A DNA stretch of 64,000 nucleotides from Streptomyces mirabilis (GCF_039503195.1 NZ_JBCJKP010000001.1:9300001-9364000), one strand, 5' to 3'; positions 25,346 to 34,508 are shown, counted from the stretch's first letter. A program made the numbers and translations. Notes: generated by a model not told the origin, from the sequence alone.

Positions 25346-25709
25346 TCGGCGGTTGCAACAGGCCCCGGACCACGTACGACTCGATGCGCCCTGTGTCCAA
25401 CCCGCTCACGAGTCGTTGCTCGCCCTCGTGGAGGCGGAGGGGCGGCAGCGAGCCTTCACCGCGCACGCCGCCTGACTGTCCGGCCTCCGGCGGACCCTTC
25501 TGCTCATCAGGGGATCCGGCAAAGGCGGATAAGCCCAGGCCCTGCAAGGCTCTGCCTCGTTGATGATGCCCGCCTCAGAGCACCGGCAAATTGCGGCACG
25601 GCCAGTGCCTGTGCTGTCACATGAGTGCGGGATCCCACTGCCACAAGCTGTGTCACACCGTCTGGCCCTGTCTTGTCTAAGAGGTGTCGAACAACAAACA
25701 GAGGGTCTG
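25346..25709. other. Leader of the NDH-2 gene without a supported gene
   Basis: Short open frames only, none with recognisable protein similarity or normal codon use. GCTGTGTCACACCG (25647-25660) contains a TGTG-CACA dyad about 50 bases before the NDH-2 start. Possibly the remains of the gene preceding the DUF3533-like relic. Confidence 0.35.
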
Positions 25710-27065
25710 ATGCGTGAAATTGTGATTGTCGGTGGCGGCTATGCAGGCTTCTACGCTGCATGGGGCCTCGAAAAGAGGCTTGGTACAGCAGAGGCGCGGA
25801 TCACGGTTGTCGACCCCCGCCCTTACATGACATACCAACCGTTTCTGCCGGAGGTGACGGCCGGATCGGTCGAGGCTCGTCACGCCGCCGTGTCGCTGCG
25901 GCGGCACCTGCGCCGTGCCCGGTTGATCGCAGGGACCGTGACCGCGATCCGCCATGCAGACCGGACGATCACGGTACGGCCTGCCAAGGGAGCTGACTAC
26001 GAACTGCGTTATGACACCCTCGTCGTCACCGCCGGCGCCGTGACCCGCACCTTCCCCATCCCGGGGCTTGCGCAGCACGCGATCGGACTGAAGCACGTCG
26101 AAGAGGCGGTGGCCATCCGCGACCGGCTGATGACCGCGTTCGACCAGGCGGCGTCCTTGCCTCCCGGCGCCGAGCGGCGAAGGCTGCTGACCGTGACGTG
26201 CGTGGGTGGCGGGTTCTCCGGAGTCGAGGGCTTCGGAGAACTGCTGTCGCTCGCGACGGCGATGCTGAAGTCGTATCCGGAGCTGAACAGCGACGAGCTG
26301 TCCTTCCACATGGTCGAGGCTCGGGGCCGCATTCTGCCCGAGGTGGGGGACAAGCCGGGCGCCTGGGTGGTGCGCTCTTTGGAACGCCGTGGCGCGCACG
26401 TTCACCTCAACACGCAGATCCACTCCCTCGCCGACGGCCATGTAGTGCTTTCCAACGGGGAGGAGTTCGATTCCGCGTTGGTCGTATGGACCGCCGGCAA
26501 TGCCTCCAATCCGGTCGTGCACAACCACTCGGATCTTCCGATCGACGAGCGAGGTCTGCTTGTGGTCCGGCCCGATCTGCGCGTGGGTACCGACAGCGAA
26601 CTCGTTTCGGATGCATGGGCGGCCGGGGACGACGCGGCCGTTCCCGACCTGGCTTCAACGGTGCCGGGGGCTCACACGGTGCCGAACGCCCAGCACGCCG
26701 TACGGCAGGGCAGACTCCTCGCGAAGAACATCGTGGCCGACCTGCGCGGGGGGCGGATCAAAAACTACCGCCACAGCAGTTTGGGGGTGGTGGCGACCTT
26801 GGGGCTGGGACGGGGCATCTTCCAGTACAAGAGGATCGTCATCAAGGGGCTTCCTGCCTGGCTGATGCACCGGGGCTATCACGTCCTGGCCGTGCCCTCG
26901 TGGGAACGTAAGATCCGCGTCCTCACGGTCTGGCTCACGGCTGCGGTCTTCGGCCGAGATCTCGTCTCCCTCGCCTCCGTCCAGCATCCACGGGACGCGT
27001 TCGTCACGAGCGGCGATCCGCAGCGCCCTGGGGAGAGCCCGACGAGTGGCCGCAGGGCCGCATGA
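25710..27065 (+). CDS. ndh: Type II NADH dehydrogenase
   Basis: 451-residue single-subunit, non-proton-pumping NADH:quinone oxidoreductase at the inner membrane face. FAD-binding VIVGGGYAGFYAAWGLEKRL at the N-terminus; NADH-binding TCVGGGFSGVEGFGELLSLA; quinone-pocket type AWAAGDDAAVPDLAS and NAQHAVRQGRLLAKNI. The C-terminal region (GIFQYKRIVIKGLPAWLMHR, VWLTAAVFGRDLV) is the amphipathic membrane anchor. ATG 25710 follows GAGGG. The gene opens the accessory respiratory/stress island; together with the orphan cytochrome b it suggests an alternative electron-transport set. Confidence 0.92.
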   Translation: MREIVIVGGGYAGFYAAWGLEKRLGTAEARITVVDPRPYMTYQPFLPEVTAGSVEARHAAVSLRRHLRRARLIAGTVTAIRHADRTITVRPAKGADYELRYDTLVVTAGAVTRTFPIPGLAQHAIGLKHVEEAVAIRDRLMTAFDQAASLPPGAERRRLLTVTCVGGGFSGVEGFGELLSLATAMLKSYPELNSDELSFHMVEARGRILPEVGDKPGAWVVRSLERRGAHVHLNTQIHSLADGHVVLSNGEEFDSALVVWTAGNASNPVVHNHSDLPIDERGLLVVRPDLRVGTDSELVSDAWAAGDDAAVPDLASTVPGAHTVPNAQHAVRQGRLLAKNIVADLRGGRIKNYRHSSLGVVATLGLGRGIFQYKRIVIKGLPAWLMHRGYHVLAVPSWERKIRVLTVWLTAAVFGRDLVSLASVQHPRDAFVTSGDPQRPGESPTSGRRAA

Positions 27066-27453
27066 GCACGCGGGAAAGGCCGTGAGGCTGCCGACGCCAG
27101 GCGGCAGCAGCCTGCCGGAGGGGGCGGTGAGCGGAGGCATGCCGCTCGGCTGGAGACGGAGCACGGCAACTGGGCCTGGGCTCGTGGCGCGGCGCGGCAG
27201 GTGTTTCCGACCGATCGGACGATCCGAGCTGCCACAGACTGACTCGTCGTCGGCTCACGGGAACGTCGCCGCGCACGATGCGGCCACGCGTGCTGCATCG
27301 TGGGCTTCCCTTCATCCGGCAGCCGCAGGACGCCTGTCACAGGTGGATGAGCTGCTCGGTCCATTTGTTGTGAAGGCCGCACCACAACGGTGCGATGGAC
27401 GGTGTCCTTACGGCTCTCCCGTGGGAAGCCGTCATGCAAGGGAAGGATTCCCC
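27066..27453. other. Intergenic stretch after NDH-2
   Basis: No supported gene. Overlapping open frames here have atypical codon use. The right end carries a purine-rich ribosome site (GGAAGGA, 27440-27446) serving the next possible gene. Confidence 0.3.
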
Positions 27454-28005
27454 ATGAGGGCCGTTGCGATCGACGACGGGGGGCGCATGGATACCGAGAA
27501 CGCTGCGAGCGTCAGATCTCACGGACATGAGGCGGTTGTGGTTCCGGCCGTCAGCGGAGGCTACGTACTCACGGACGAAGGTCTGTCCGAGGACTTGGGC
27601 TTGGTGATCGATGACGAGGCCGTCACGGAGACGTTGTGCCGCACCATGGCGAACCTCCTTTCGACAGAGGTAGTCGCCGGTGTACGGCACCATGTCGCTC
27701 TGCCCGTCAGGCAGTCGCGAATGCCCTTCTCGACCATCCGTTCCACCCAGCCCTTCGAGTCCGCTGGCGACATGGCCGACGCCTCCACCGAAGACACGGC
27801 CGTCTGGGCCGCACCCGCCGACATTCGGCCGGTGTCGTACGACGAGGTTGCCACGTCTGTCGCCCCTACCGCTTGCTTCAGCCCTCTACACGGCGTCCGG
27901 CTTCGGTCCCTGCCTTCGTCCACCTACCAAGCGCCGAGGGCGTTTCCGCCTTCACGCACCCGGGCCTACTGCCTTTCCTGCGGAGCACACCATGAACACC
28001 AGTAA
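27454..28005 (+). CDS. Hypothetical protein
   Basis: 183-residue possible protein starting at ATG 27454 with a good ribosome site (GGAAGGATTCCCC). The first 100 residues have plausible codon use and an acidic character (YVLTDEGLSEDLGLVIDDEA); the last 60 are Arg/Ser/Pro-rich and look non-coding, which may point to a frameshift and loss of the true end. It overlaps the next gene by 14 bases. No family recognised. Confidence 0.35.
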   Translation: MRAVAIDDGGRMDTENAASVRSHGHEAVVVPAVSGGYVLTDEGLSEDLGLVIDDEAVTETLCRTMANLLSTEVVAGVRHHVALPVRQSRMPFSTIRSTQPFESAGDMADASTEDTAVWAAPADIRPVSYDEVATSVAPTACFSPLHGVRLRSLPSSTYQAPRAFPPSRTRAYCLSCGAHHEHQ

Positions 28006-28333
28006 GGAGGCCGCACGCGGCCTGACCGACATCGAGACCTTCCTGTACAGGCACGCTCATCTGGAAGCAGCACGGCAGCGCGTGAGGGTTTTCACCACGC
28101 GGGTGCCGGGGCTCACCGAGGAGCAGAAGGTGGATATCGCGAGCTGGTACCTCAAGGAACAGACATACGTCGCACGCATGGTGACGGACCACCTCGCTGC
28201 AAACATCAGCGAGGTGCAGCAGCAGCACCGTGTCCGCTTCATGCGATGGCTACGAGGAACGCTCACCGCGATGATCCTGATCACTGTGGCCATGACCTTG
28301 TGCTTCGCTGTGCTCCTGGGGTCGTTGGGCTGA
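27992..28333 (+). CDS. Small C-terminally anchored membrane protein
   Basis: 113 residues: a soluble helical N-terminal part (RHAHLEAARQRVRVFTTRVP, EEQKVDIASWYLKEQTYVAR) followed by a single C-terminal transmembrane helix (GTLTAMILITVAMTLCFAVL). Codon use is normal for the genome, and GCGGAG lies before ATG 27992. The tail-anchor arrangement suggests a membrane-associated regulatory or respiratory accessory protein, but no family was recognised. Confidence 0.7.
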   Translation: MNTSKEAARGLTDIETFLYRHAHLEAARQRVRVFTTRVPGLTEEQKVDIASWYLKEQTYVARMVTDHLAANISEVQQQHRVRFMRWLRGTLTAMILITVAMTLCFAVLLGSLG

Positions 28334-28437
28334 ACTGCCGGGCGCCGCTCACTATCACCCGGAGTGCGGGCCCCCTCGGCCCGCTGCGAGCGAAGCAGCA
28401 GTTCAGGGCAGTGGACCGCGGCCCGACGCTCGCCTCG

Positions 28438-28959
28438 TCATCGATGAGTGGCCTTGGTCGACTCGGCGGACCCGACCCCCTTGTTTGTCGCCGACCCATG
28501 GCGTTCGAGTGTGCTGCGAACACCATTGATGCTTCCGCTATCGGAGTCACGGCCCAGAGCGGCGGCTATATCAAGGCCCGTACATCGACGTCGTCGGCTG
28601 CGGCGAAGTGCTCCATGATCTGCTCGGTGAGCTGGTCGTACCCGGGTCGTCCCCGGCCGGAGCAGGACGGTCCGCGTCCTCGCTCCTGCTCGGCGGCTTC
28701 TGCGCCCGAGGTGCAGGTGGAGGCAATCTCCGTTTGCAGGACGACGGGCTTCGGAATCTGGGCCTGCTTCGCGGCAGCTGGGGCACGCATCAAGGACTCG
28801 AAGGTGCTGAGAGCCCGTCGCACCGAGCCGAGGTTGCGCCACGATCGCAGCAAGTTCCCTTTCCAGCGCCTGCTTCTGGATCCGCAGGCAGGCCGAATCC
28901 TCTTGGAGGCGTTCGGCAGTGACCTCGATGTCGTGCGTCGGATGGGTTACAGAGACCAT
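28438..28959 (-). pseudogene. Winged-helix-type conserved protein with two frameshifts
   Basis: Starting at ATG 28959 (ribosome site GAGAGG), the frame gives VTAERLQEDSACLRIQKQAL-ERELAAIVAQ, then sense moves to the next frame (GSVRRALSTFESLMRAPAAA ... YDQLTEQIMEHFAAADDVDV) and returns to the first (LDIAAALGRDSDSGSINGVR). The joined protein is a coiled coil plus C-terminal winged-helix of a type common in Streptomyces. The shifts lie near 28840 and near 28563; the latter is explained by one missing C in GGGCC. Two compensating one-base changes in one gene mean decay or sequencing error. Confidence 0.75.
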
Positions 28960-29434
28960 GCGTTCCTCTCATCCTGTACCCCCAGCCACGTCTCGTTATA
29001 GCTGCGTGCCGCTCGGCCCGGACGCGGAAATGGGTACCCCGCCGACATGACATGCATCAGCCCACAAGGGCGCCGTGACGTCTGACCAGGCTCCATCGTG
29101 CTCGGCGGAAGATCCACCACGACTGCCGTCGCGCGATGCCGCGTTCGACCGGTGCCCGTACTGAAAAGCCTCACTGCCCCCAACGGTGCGTTTGCGCGAT
29201 TGCGGGCCCGTCGGCCGGCGGTCGAGTCGAATCACTAGATCATGCGATGCGTCTCAGGGGCGAGCGGGGTCACTCTGGCTGTTCGGGGCTGTCCGGACGC
29301 GGTGCCCACCGCATGAGCGCCTGTGTGAGGAGCGTCCGTGTGTGACTGCCGCTCATGGTGTGTCGGGCTCCGTGTCACATTTTTCGATCCTCGCCGGTCA
29401 ATGGTTCGACAGGTCGAGCGGATGAGGGAGGCGG
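28960..29434. other. Gap before the nitroreductase relic
   Basis: No supported gene. It holds the first copy of a 26-base imperfect direct repeat. The last 40 bases before 29435 match the leader of the intact nitroreductase gene (GATGAGGGAG then the start), so the duplication that made the relic included upstream DNA. Confidence 0.4.
29229..29254. repeat. 26-base imperfect direct repeat, copy 1
   Basis: Matches 29925-29950 at 23 of 26 positions (core ATGCGATGCG). Weaker similarity continues to the right (GTCACTCTGGCTG against GTGACTCATTATGG). It lies about 180 bases upstream of the nitroreductase relic. Confidence 0.6.
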
Positions 29435-29770
29435 GTGGTCTTGGACGTCCATGAGGCGGGCGGGCCCTCGCCGCCGAACTGCTCAGCCGCGCATGAGCAG
29501 CCGGGCGGTGCGCGGATTCACCGACCGGCATGTCCCGAAGGAGGTGCTGGAGCGCGTGCTGTCCGCCGCTGCCTGGGCCGTCCGGATCGAACCGCCATCC
29601 GTGGCACGTCTACGTGCCGGTCGGCTGGTCGTGGGCCGAGAGCAAGAAGCGTGTCGGCGAGCAGCGCTACGGCGCAGTCGGTATTCCGCGCTAGGACATG
29701 GAGGCGCGACAGAGGGCCGGTGCCGCGAATGGGGGCTGTTTCGGCGCTCCCACCGTCCTCGGTTCGAGGA
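29435..29770 (+). pseudogene. Nitroreductase relic
   Basis: GTG 29435 begins VLDVHEAG; another frame gives SSRAVRGFTDRHVPKEVLER then VLSAAAWA, followed by WHVYV, GEQRYGAVGIPR and, after a stop, MEARQRAGAANGGCFGAP. Each piece matches, in order, the intact nitroreductase at 53187-53858 (SRRAVRGFIDRPVPREVLER, GEERYSALGI, WEARQRAASANWTCFGAPAA). The copy has several frameshifts, a stop and an internal deletion of about 40 codons, and lacks the C-terminal third. Confidence 0.85.
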
Positions 29771-29797
29771 CGCCATTGTCACATTCCCTGTGGCTAG

Positions 29798-30370
29798 GCT
29801 GCGAAATTCATTGCCCGTCCCAGCGCGGGGTCGATGGCCAACCGTTGGCTGTGCCGAAGGCCATGTTCGGAAGAGACCGCATGCCGACACCCTGAGGCAG
29901 GCTCTGCCGCTCTGCCGGCCAGCGGAATCACTCGATTATGCGATGCGCCTACACGCCAATGTGACTCATTATGGCCTGGTTGGCGAAGAATGCATTCCAT
30001 TACCTGAAGAAAAGTGCAGCTGTTGCTCAGAGTCCTGGTGTGAGCCAAGGGGTGGGCCGCGAGACCACGATGTCTCTGCCTGACCGCCGTTGTTCTGACA
30101 ACAGCCTGCGACATTCCTATGTGCCGGTTCGGTCGGAGGAGCGGGACCGATTCGGATCTCTGGTTCAGATGCGATGGAACCAGTCGTGACTTTTGGTGGC
30201 CGCATTTCCCGCAGCACCCGAACAAGCCAAGCGGAGCCTCATGCCCGGCGCGAGTCGGCCGTGAGGAGCGCGTCGCAGGGACGGCTTGTCGAATCAGCCT
30301 GCTTGCACGCGGTAGGGAAGTGATCCCGCCACGCGAAAGCCGTATCCGGAAAAACGAGGACCACAGAATC
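29798..30370. other. A+T-richer leader of the sigma-factor gene
   Basis: No supported gene. Base composition is less G+C-rich than neighbouring genes, and it holds the second 26-base direct repeat. The long leader before the ECF sigma gene probably contains its promoter, but no clear -35/-10 pair was identified. Confidence 0.35.
29925..29950. repeat. 26-base imperfect direct repeat, copy 2
   Basis: Matches 29229-29254 at 23 of 26 positions. It lies about 420 bases upstream of the ECF sigma-factor gene. The two copies flank the nitroreductase relic. Confidence 0.6.
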
Positions 30371-31306
30371 ATGTATCTCAAGTCGTCCCCTACGACGAGT
30401 GACCTTGACGAGGCTGTTTCTGCCTTTGTGCAGCACCGGGCGCGCCTCTTCGGGATTGCCTACCGTGTGCTTGGCAGCGTGGTCGAGGCTGAGGACGTGG
30501 TCCAGGAGGTGTGGCTGCGTTGGCAGAAGACCGACCGCTCCGTTGTGGTGAGCCCGGTGGCCTTCCTGTCGAGCGCGACGACCCGCTTGGCCATCAATGT
30601 GGCGCAGTCGGCGAGGGTGCGTCGGGAGACCTACATCGGGCCCTGGTTGCCCGAGCCTGTCGACACCAGTTTGGACCCGGAGGTGGGCGCGCAGCGGGCG
30701 GAGGCACTGGAGTTGGCCCTGTTGCTGGTACTGGAGAAGCTGAGTCCCACTGAACGGGCCGCGTACGTCCTGCGCGAGGCGTTCGACTACTCCTATCCGG
30801 AGATTGCTGGGATCCTGCAGCTCAGCGTCGTCAACGTGCGCCAGATCGTGAGTCGTTCCCGCAAGCGTCTGTGGGGCGAGCCGCGGGCGAGTGTGGACGC
30901 GGTGGAGCATCGACGCCTGCTGGATGCCTTCGTCTCAGCGGCTCGCACCGGGGATGTGGCCTCGTTGGAAGCCGTCCTCACCCCTGACACCGTCAGCCTG
31001 TCCGACGGCAATGGTCTCCGAGGCGCCGCCCGTGTACCTGTGGTGGGCCGTGCGCGTGTGGCCAACCTGGCGACCGCCACTCCGCGGTTCTGGCGGGAGG
31101 CGGACCTGGGGCTGGTCCAGGCCAATGGCCGGACGAGCGTGATGATGTACCGCGACGGTTCTCCCACCGCGATCCTGACGATCGCCGCTTCGAGGGAAGG
31201 CATACACAAGGTGATGTGGGTGTTCAACCCGAGCAAGATCGCCGCATTTCTGGACTCCCGCGCCCGCTGCGCAACTGTTCCCGGTCTTGCGTCGGCTCAT
31301 GGGTGA
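30371..31306 (+). CDS. ECF sigma factor, SigJ-like with SnoaL-type C-terminal domain
   Basis: 311-residue extracytoplasmic-function sigma factor. Region 2 is FVQHRARLFGIAYRVLGSVV followed by EAEDVVQEVWLRW; region 4 is LSPTERAAYVLREAFDYSYP then EIAGILQLSVVNVRQIVSRS. Residues about 190-300 form an NTF2/SnoaL-like domain (RLLDAFVSAARTGDVASLEA), which in SigJ/ECF41-like factors replaces an anti-sigma protein and controls activity from within. No anti-sigma gene is adjacent. ATG 30371 has GAGGA eleven bases upstream; an earlier start in the same frame is possible but has poor coding character. Confidence 0.9.
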   Translation: MYLKSSPTTSDLDEAVSAFVQHRARLFGIAYRVLGSVVEAEDVVQEVWLRWQKTDRSVVVSPVAFLSSATTRLAINVAQSARVRRETYIGPWLPEPVDTSLDPEVGAQRAEALELALLLVLEKLSPTERAAYVLREAFDYSYPEIAGILQLSVVNVRQIVSRSRKRLWGEPRASVDAVEHRRLLDAFVSAARTGDVASLEAVLTPDTVSLSDGNGLRGAARVPVVGRARVANLATATPRFWREADLGLVQANGRTSVMMYRDGSPTAILTIAASREGIHKVMWVFNPSKIAAFLDSRARCATVPGLASAHG

Positions 31307-31315
31307 GCCACGCTC

Positions 31316-31334
31316 CCCAGTTTCCTCAACTGGG
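31316..31334. terminator. Short hairpin after the sigma-factor gene
   Basis: Perfect seven-base arms CCCAGTT/AACTGGG with a five-base loop, ten bases after the ECF sigma stop. No T-run follows, as is common for Streptomyces terminators. Confidence 0.45.
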
Positions 31335-31436
31335 CGCTGGCTGCTGGGAATTCACCACCAGAGGCCGGGTCCGGCGCGCCACGGAGGCGTTCCGATCACG
31401 CCTCCGTCGACCGGTTTGACGGGTGGTAATCGGCAG

Positions 31437-32088
31437 TCAGCGGGCGTGTACAAGTTGGGGTGAGAGGCCCGTGGGGCCCAACGTCCGCCATGCTGTGGGA
31501 CCGTGGCGAGCGGTAGCGACAAGGTCGTGGCCTGGACGGATGTGTGGCCGACGGCCCTGTCCCGGACGGACGGCGTGGCCGGTGTCGGCGGCGTCGCGCA
31601 GGAACCGCCCCAGGCGGCGACAGGCGGCAGCAGCGCGATCGGGCCCCGGACCGGCGGCCCCGGCGGTGTCGGAGCCGGGCCACAAAAGCAGCAACGTACC
31701 CCAGGCTCTGGTGCCGGTGACGAACGGTGCCGTGGCCGCCGCGCAGTGGTACGGAAGTGCGATCGCCGTACGCGGATGGCGCCGGGCGAACTCCTCGAAA
31801 GGTCGCTCAGTCAGACCAGCCGTCGTTGACGCAGCGCCTCCCGCACCGGAACAGGACTGGACAGCGCCACTCGGGACCAGGGCGTCAGATATTCCGCCGG
31901 CAGCCCCGCGGCCACCTCCAACCGCAGCGCCAGCCCGTCGGGCGCCAGCAGGAAGACCGCACCCGCGAGCCCCCCCGTGTCGCGCACGGCGAACTCCAGC
32001 AGCCGGTCCAGCTCGCCCGGCGAATCGACCCGGAGGCGGGGGAGGACGGACGAGGCCCATAGGGCTGTACCGCGCCGTCTTCCCGCAT
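31437..32088 (-). pseudogene. N-terminal GAF half of a SpoIIE-type regulator, frameshifted
   Basis: Reading left from ATG 32088: MREDGAVQPYGP, then shifted LPRLRVDSPGELDRLLEFAV and TGGLAGAVFLLAPDGLALRL up to REALRQRRLV, a stop, then shifted again TERPFEEFARRHPRTAIALP and ACRRLGRFLRDAADTG. This is the GAF-containing N-terminal part of a Streptomyces multi-domain phosphatase. Shifts near 32064 and 31813 are each explained by one missing base in a short homopolymer (GGGCC, TCTGA). Everything after the GAF domain is absent. It lies head to head with the SpoIIE fragment on the other strand. Confidence 0.75.
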
Positions 32089-32149
32089 GGCGCACATACC
32101 AGCACCGTACGTCCGCGCGCGGGAGGACCGGCCGTGCCGACCATCGCGG

Positions 32150-33293
32150 CAGCATCCCTTGGGGGGTGACTGGTTCGATGTGATCCCGCTGTCCGGCGCG
32201 CGGGTGGCCCTTGTCGTCGGTGATGTGGTCGGACACGGGATCGACGCCGCCGCGACCATGGGCCGGCTCCGTACCGCCGTGCGCACGCTCGCCGACATGG
32301 AGCTGCCCCCCGACGAACTGTTGGCCCACCTCGACGACACGGTCCAGCGGCTGGCCGAGGAGGATGCCGACGCCCCGGAGCAGTACCCCCGGGCTGTGGG
32401 GCCCACCTGTCTGTACGCGGTCTACGACCCGGTCACCCGCCGGTGCACCATGGCCCGGGCCGGGCACCCCCCCGCCCGCGATCATCGACCCGCAGGGGTG
32501 GGTTGCCTTCCCCGACCTGCCCAGCGGAACCCCACTGGGTATCGGGCTGGGAGTCCCCTTCGAGGCCGTAGAGCTGGAACTGCCCGAGGGAAGTCTCCTC
32601 GGCCTGTACACCGACGGCCTCATCGAGACCCGCGACCACGACATCGACGTGGGAATGCAACGCCTCGACACCGCTCTGGCGCAACCGAGCCGCTCCCTGG
32701 AAGAACTCTGCAGTCGCGCGATGGAGACCTTCCCGGGGCAGGCACCCTCCGACGACGCCACGCTGCTCCTCGTCCGGACCCGTACGCTCAGCCCCACCCA
32801 GGTAGCCTCCTGGGTGCTGCCCAGCGGCCAGACCGCTGCCCGCATTGCCCGGCACATGGCAGCCCGTGAGCTGACCGAATGGGGCCTGGGAGGTCTTGAG
32901 GACGCCACGAGGCTGATCGTCAGCGAACTGGTCACCAACGCCGTCCGCCACGGCAGCGGCCAGATCACTCTGCGCCTGATCCGGCACCAGGTCCTGACCT
33001 GCGAGGTGTTCGACACGAGCGCCTGCCCCCCACGTCTGCTCAGCGCACGCACCCATGACGAGAATGGCCGCGGCCTCTGCCTGGTCGCCCAGTTGTCCCG
33101 CAGATGGGGTTTCCGCACCGTATCGGGTGGCAAGGTGGTCTGGGCCGAAGAAGATCTGGCCCCCGCATCAGCACACGCACAGGCCCTTGGGATACCACCC
33201 ATGGCCAAGGAGCGACCCGTCCTCGGCTCCGCGTGGCCCGCGACACCCACAGACCCCGGCGTCGTCCCGGGACGCGGTTCCGCGCCCTGGTAA
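32150..33293 (+). pseudogene. SpoIIE phosphatase plus HATPase half, N-truncated and frameshifted
   Basis: Begins abruptly with GGDWFDVIPLSGARVALVVG followed by DVVGHGIDAAATMGRLRTAV, the metal-binding PP2C/SpoIIE core. At a C7 run (32467-32473) the frame shifts; removing one C restores GHPPPAIIDPQGWVAF. It continues through LLGLYTDGLIETRDHDIDVG and a C-terminal anti-sigma-type HATPase (IVSELVTNAVRHGSGQITLR, GRGLCLVAQLSRRWGFR) to TAA 33291. The N-terminal sensor region is missing. Such proteins control sigma factors by anti-anti-sigma dephosphorylation. Confidence 0.8.
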
Positions 33294-33527
33294 TGCGCTC
33301 GCCGGTGTCCACCCGTGTCCAGGAGAGACGAGGTGGCAGATCGCCTTCCGTGCGATGTGTGTTCTCCATGCCGCGGGTTCTTGGTTTGTGAAGGCCGCCG
33401 ACAGGGGGCAGGGTGATCTTGGAGCTCTGCGCGTGGCAGCAGGCGCACGGCCCGCCGCAGATGCGGTACACCAGCCCGCGAGCGGTGCCGGACCGCCCGT
33501 TCCGGGCAGGCCTACGGAGGTGTAGCA

Positions 33528-33965
33528 GTGTCGGCAGAGGACCCAGCGAACGAGACCGCCGAACGGGACATCGAGTCGACGTTCGGCCCCAGGATGCTGG
33601 CGGACGTCAAGCCACCCTTCATTCCCGAGGGAGCATCGGGGATGACCGTCTTCGTCGAGTGGCCGCCTGGCCACCCCGGGACTCCTCCGCACCGCCACTC
33701 GGGGTCGTGTTTCGGCTACGTCCTCGAAGGAGCGGTCCGGTGAGAGCTTGAGGGTGAGCCGGAACACGTGATCAAGGCCGGCGAGACGTTGTGGGAGCCG
33801 GGCGGTGAGGTGATCCACTACCAGAACGGCAACGCCTCGTCGGACGCGCCGGCCAAGTACATCGTGTTCATGATGTGCGCCCGGGGTCAGCCGATGCTCA
33901 CCCTGGTCGAGGAGCAGGAGCTGACGGAGCGGGCCCATTTGCGCACCTCGCGCCCCACCGACTGA
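33528..33965 (+). pseudogene. Cupin-domain protein interrupted by an in-frame TGA
   Basis: GTG 33528 has a strong GGAGGTG site. The frame reads FVEWPPGHPGTPPHRHSGSC then FGYVLEGAVR, stops at TGA 33741-33743, and continues in the same frame ELEGEPEHVIKAGETLWEPG then GEVIHYQNGNASSD to TGA 33965. The metal-binding His cluster (PPHRHSG) and the second cupin motif (WEPGGEVIHY) are both present, so one nonsense codon is the only defect in a 145-residue protein. A second copy of the C-terminal half lies at 40857-41095, where Phe stands at the stop position. Confidence 0.8.
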
Positions 33966-34044
33966 CCGGCCACCTCACGCAAGCCGATTCCGAAGGAGCC
34001 CGTCGACTCCCTGGCAGGGCGCGATAAGGCAGGAGCGCCGCCGA

Positions 34045-34500
34045 TGTCCTGTACGACACACTGACAGCGCTATTCGCGGCGGCAGTCATGCACACACTGC
34101 GACATGGTGCCGTGTCACGAAGTCCGCGACGGCACGGCCAGGGCGATCATCTGTTGTACGGCACCATGGCCCTGGCCAGGGCCATGGTGCCGTACAACAG
34201 GGGACGCGTGCTGCGCTGTGCGCCGCTTCCAGATGTCGAGACCGACCGCAAACGCACCGTGGCTGCCGTACGCAGCCGGCATGGCACTGATGGCCTGGAC
34301 GATGCACTCCCCGGCGGGCCCGTCGCGCGAGATCCTGGCCGCAGGTCTCCGGGCAGCGCCTCAAGCCGCGCTCTGCGGTCATTTCGCACCGGAATCGAAG
34401 GCCGGCGGTGCGGTCCACGGAAGTGCTGGCGTTGCCCTCTTTGTATGCGCCCTCCGGTCCGCTGACACGTGGCTCATCGAGCTCCGCGCGTCGCCGCCAC
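34045..34500 (+). pseudogene. DUF5134-like membrane protein relic
   Basis: DVLYDTLTALFAAAVMHTLR and DHLLYGTMALARAMVPYN, followed in another frame by WLPYAAGMALMAWTMHSPAG and GVALFVCALRSADTW, align in order with the intact protein at 40163-40786 (YMLTALFTAAAVRALRQG, HLLHAAMALAMAVMPW, LPYAVGMAAMTWMSYRAAGH, GVLALYLLTCSLRSL). At least one frameshift and loss of the C-terminus make it a pseudogene. A 50-base perfect palindrome lies inside it. Confidence 0.75.
34152..34201. repeat. 50-base perfect palindrome
   Basis: Every base from 34152 to 34201 pairs with its partner around the centre 34176/34177 (arms begin CTGTTGTACGGCACCATGGC and meet at CTGG/CCAG). There is no loop, so it can extrude as a 25-bp cruciform. 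It lies in the DUF5134-like relic, in the segment matching the second membrane helix. Confidence 0.9.
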
Positions 34501-34508
34501 TCGGATCG

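Noticed and set aside
31811..33448. Minus-strand 545-codon frame across the SpoIIE region
   Set aside because: Only its last 80 residues (the GAF part) are protein-like; the rest is antisense to the SpoIIE/HATPase sequence.
33741..33743. Selenocysteine at the in-frame TGA of the cupin gene
   Set aside because: The paralogous fragment has Phe at this position, there is no Cys homologue and no SECIS-like context was seen; a nonsense mutation is simpler.
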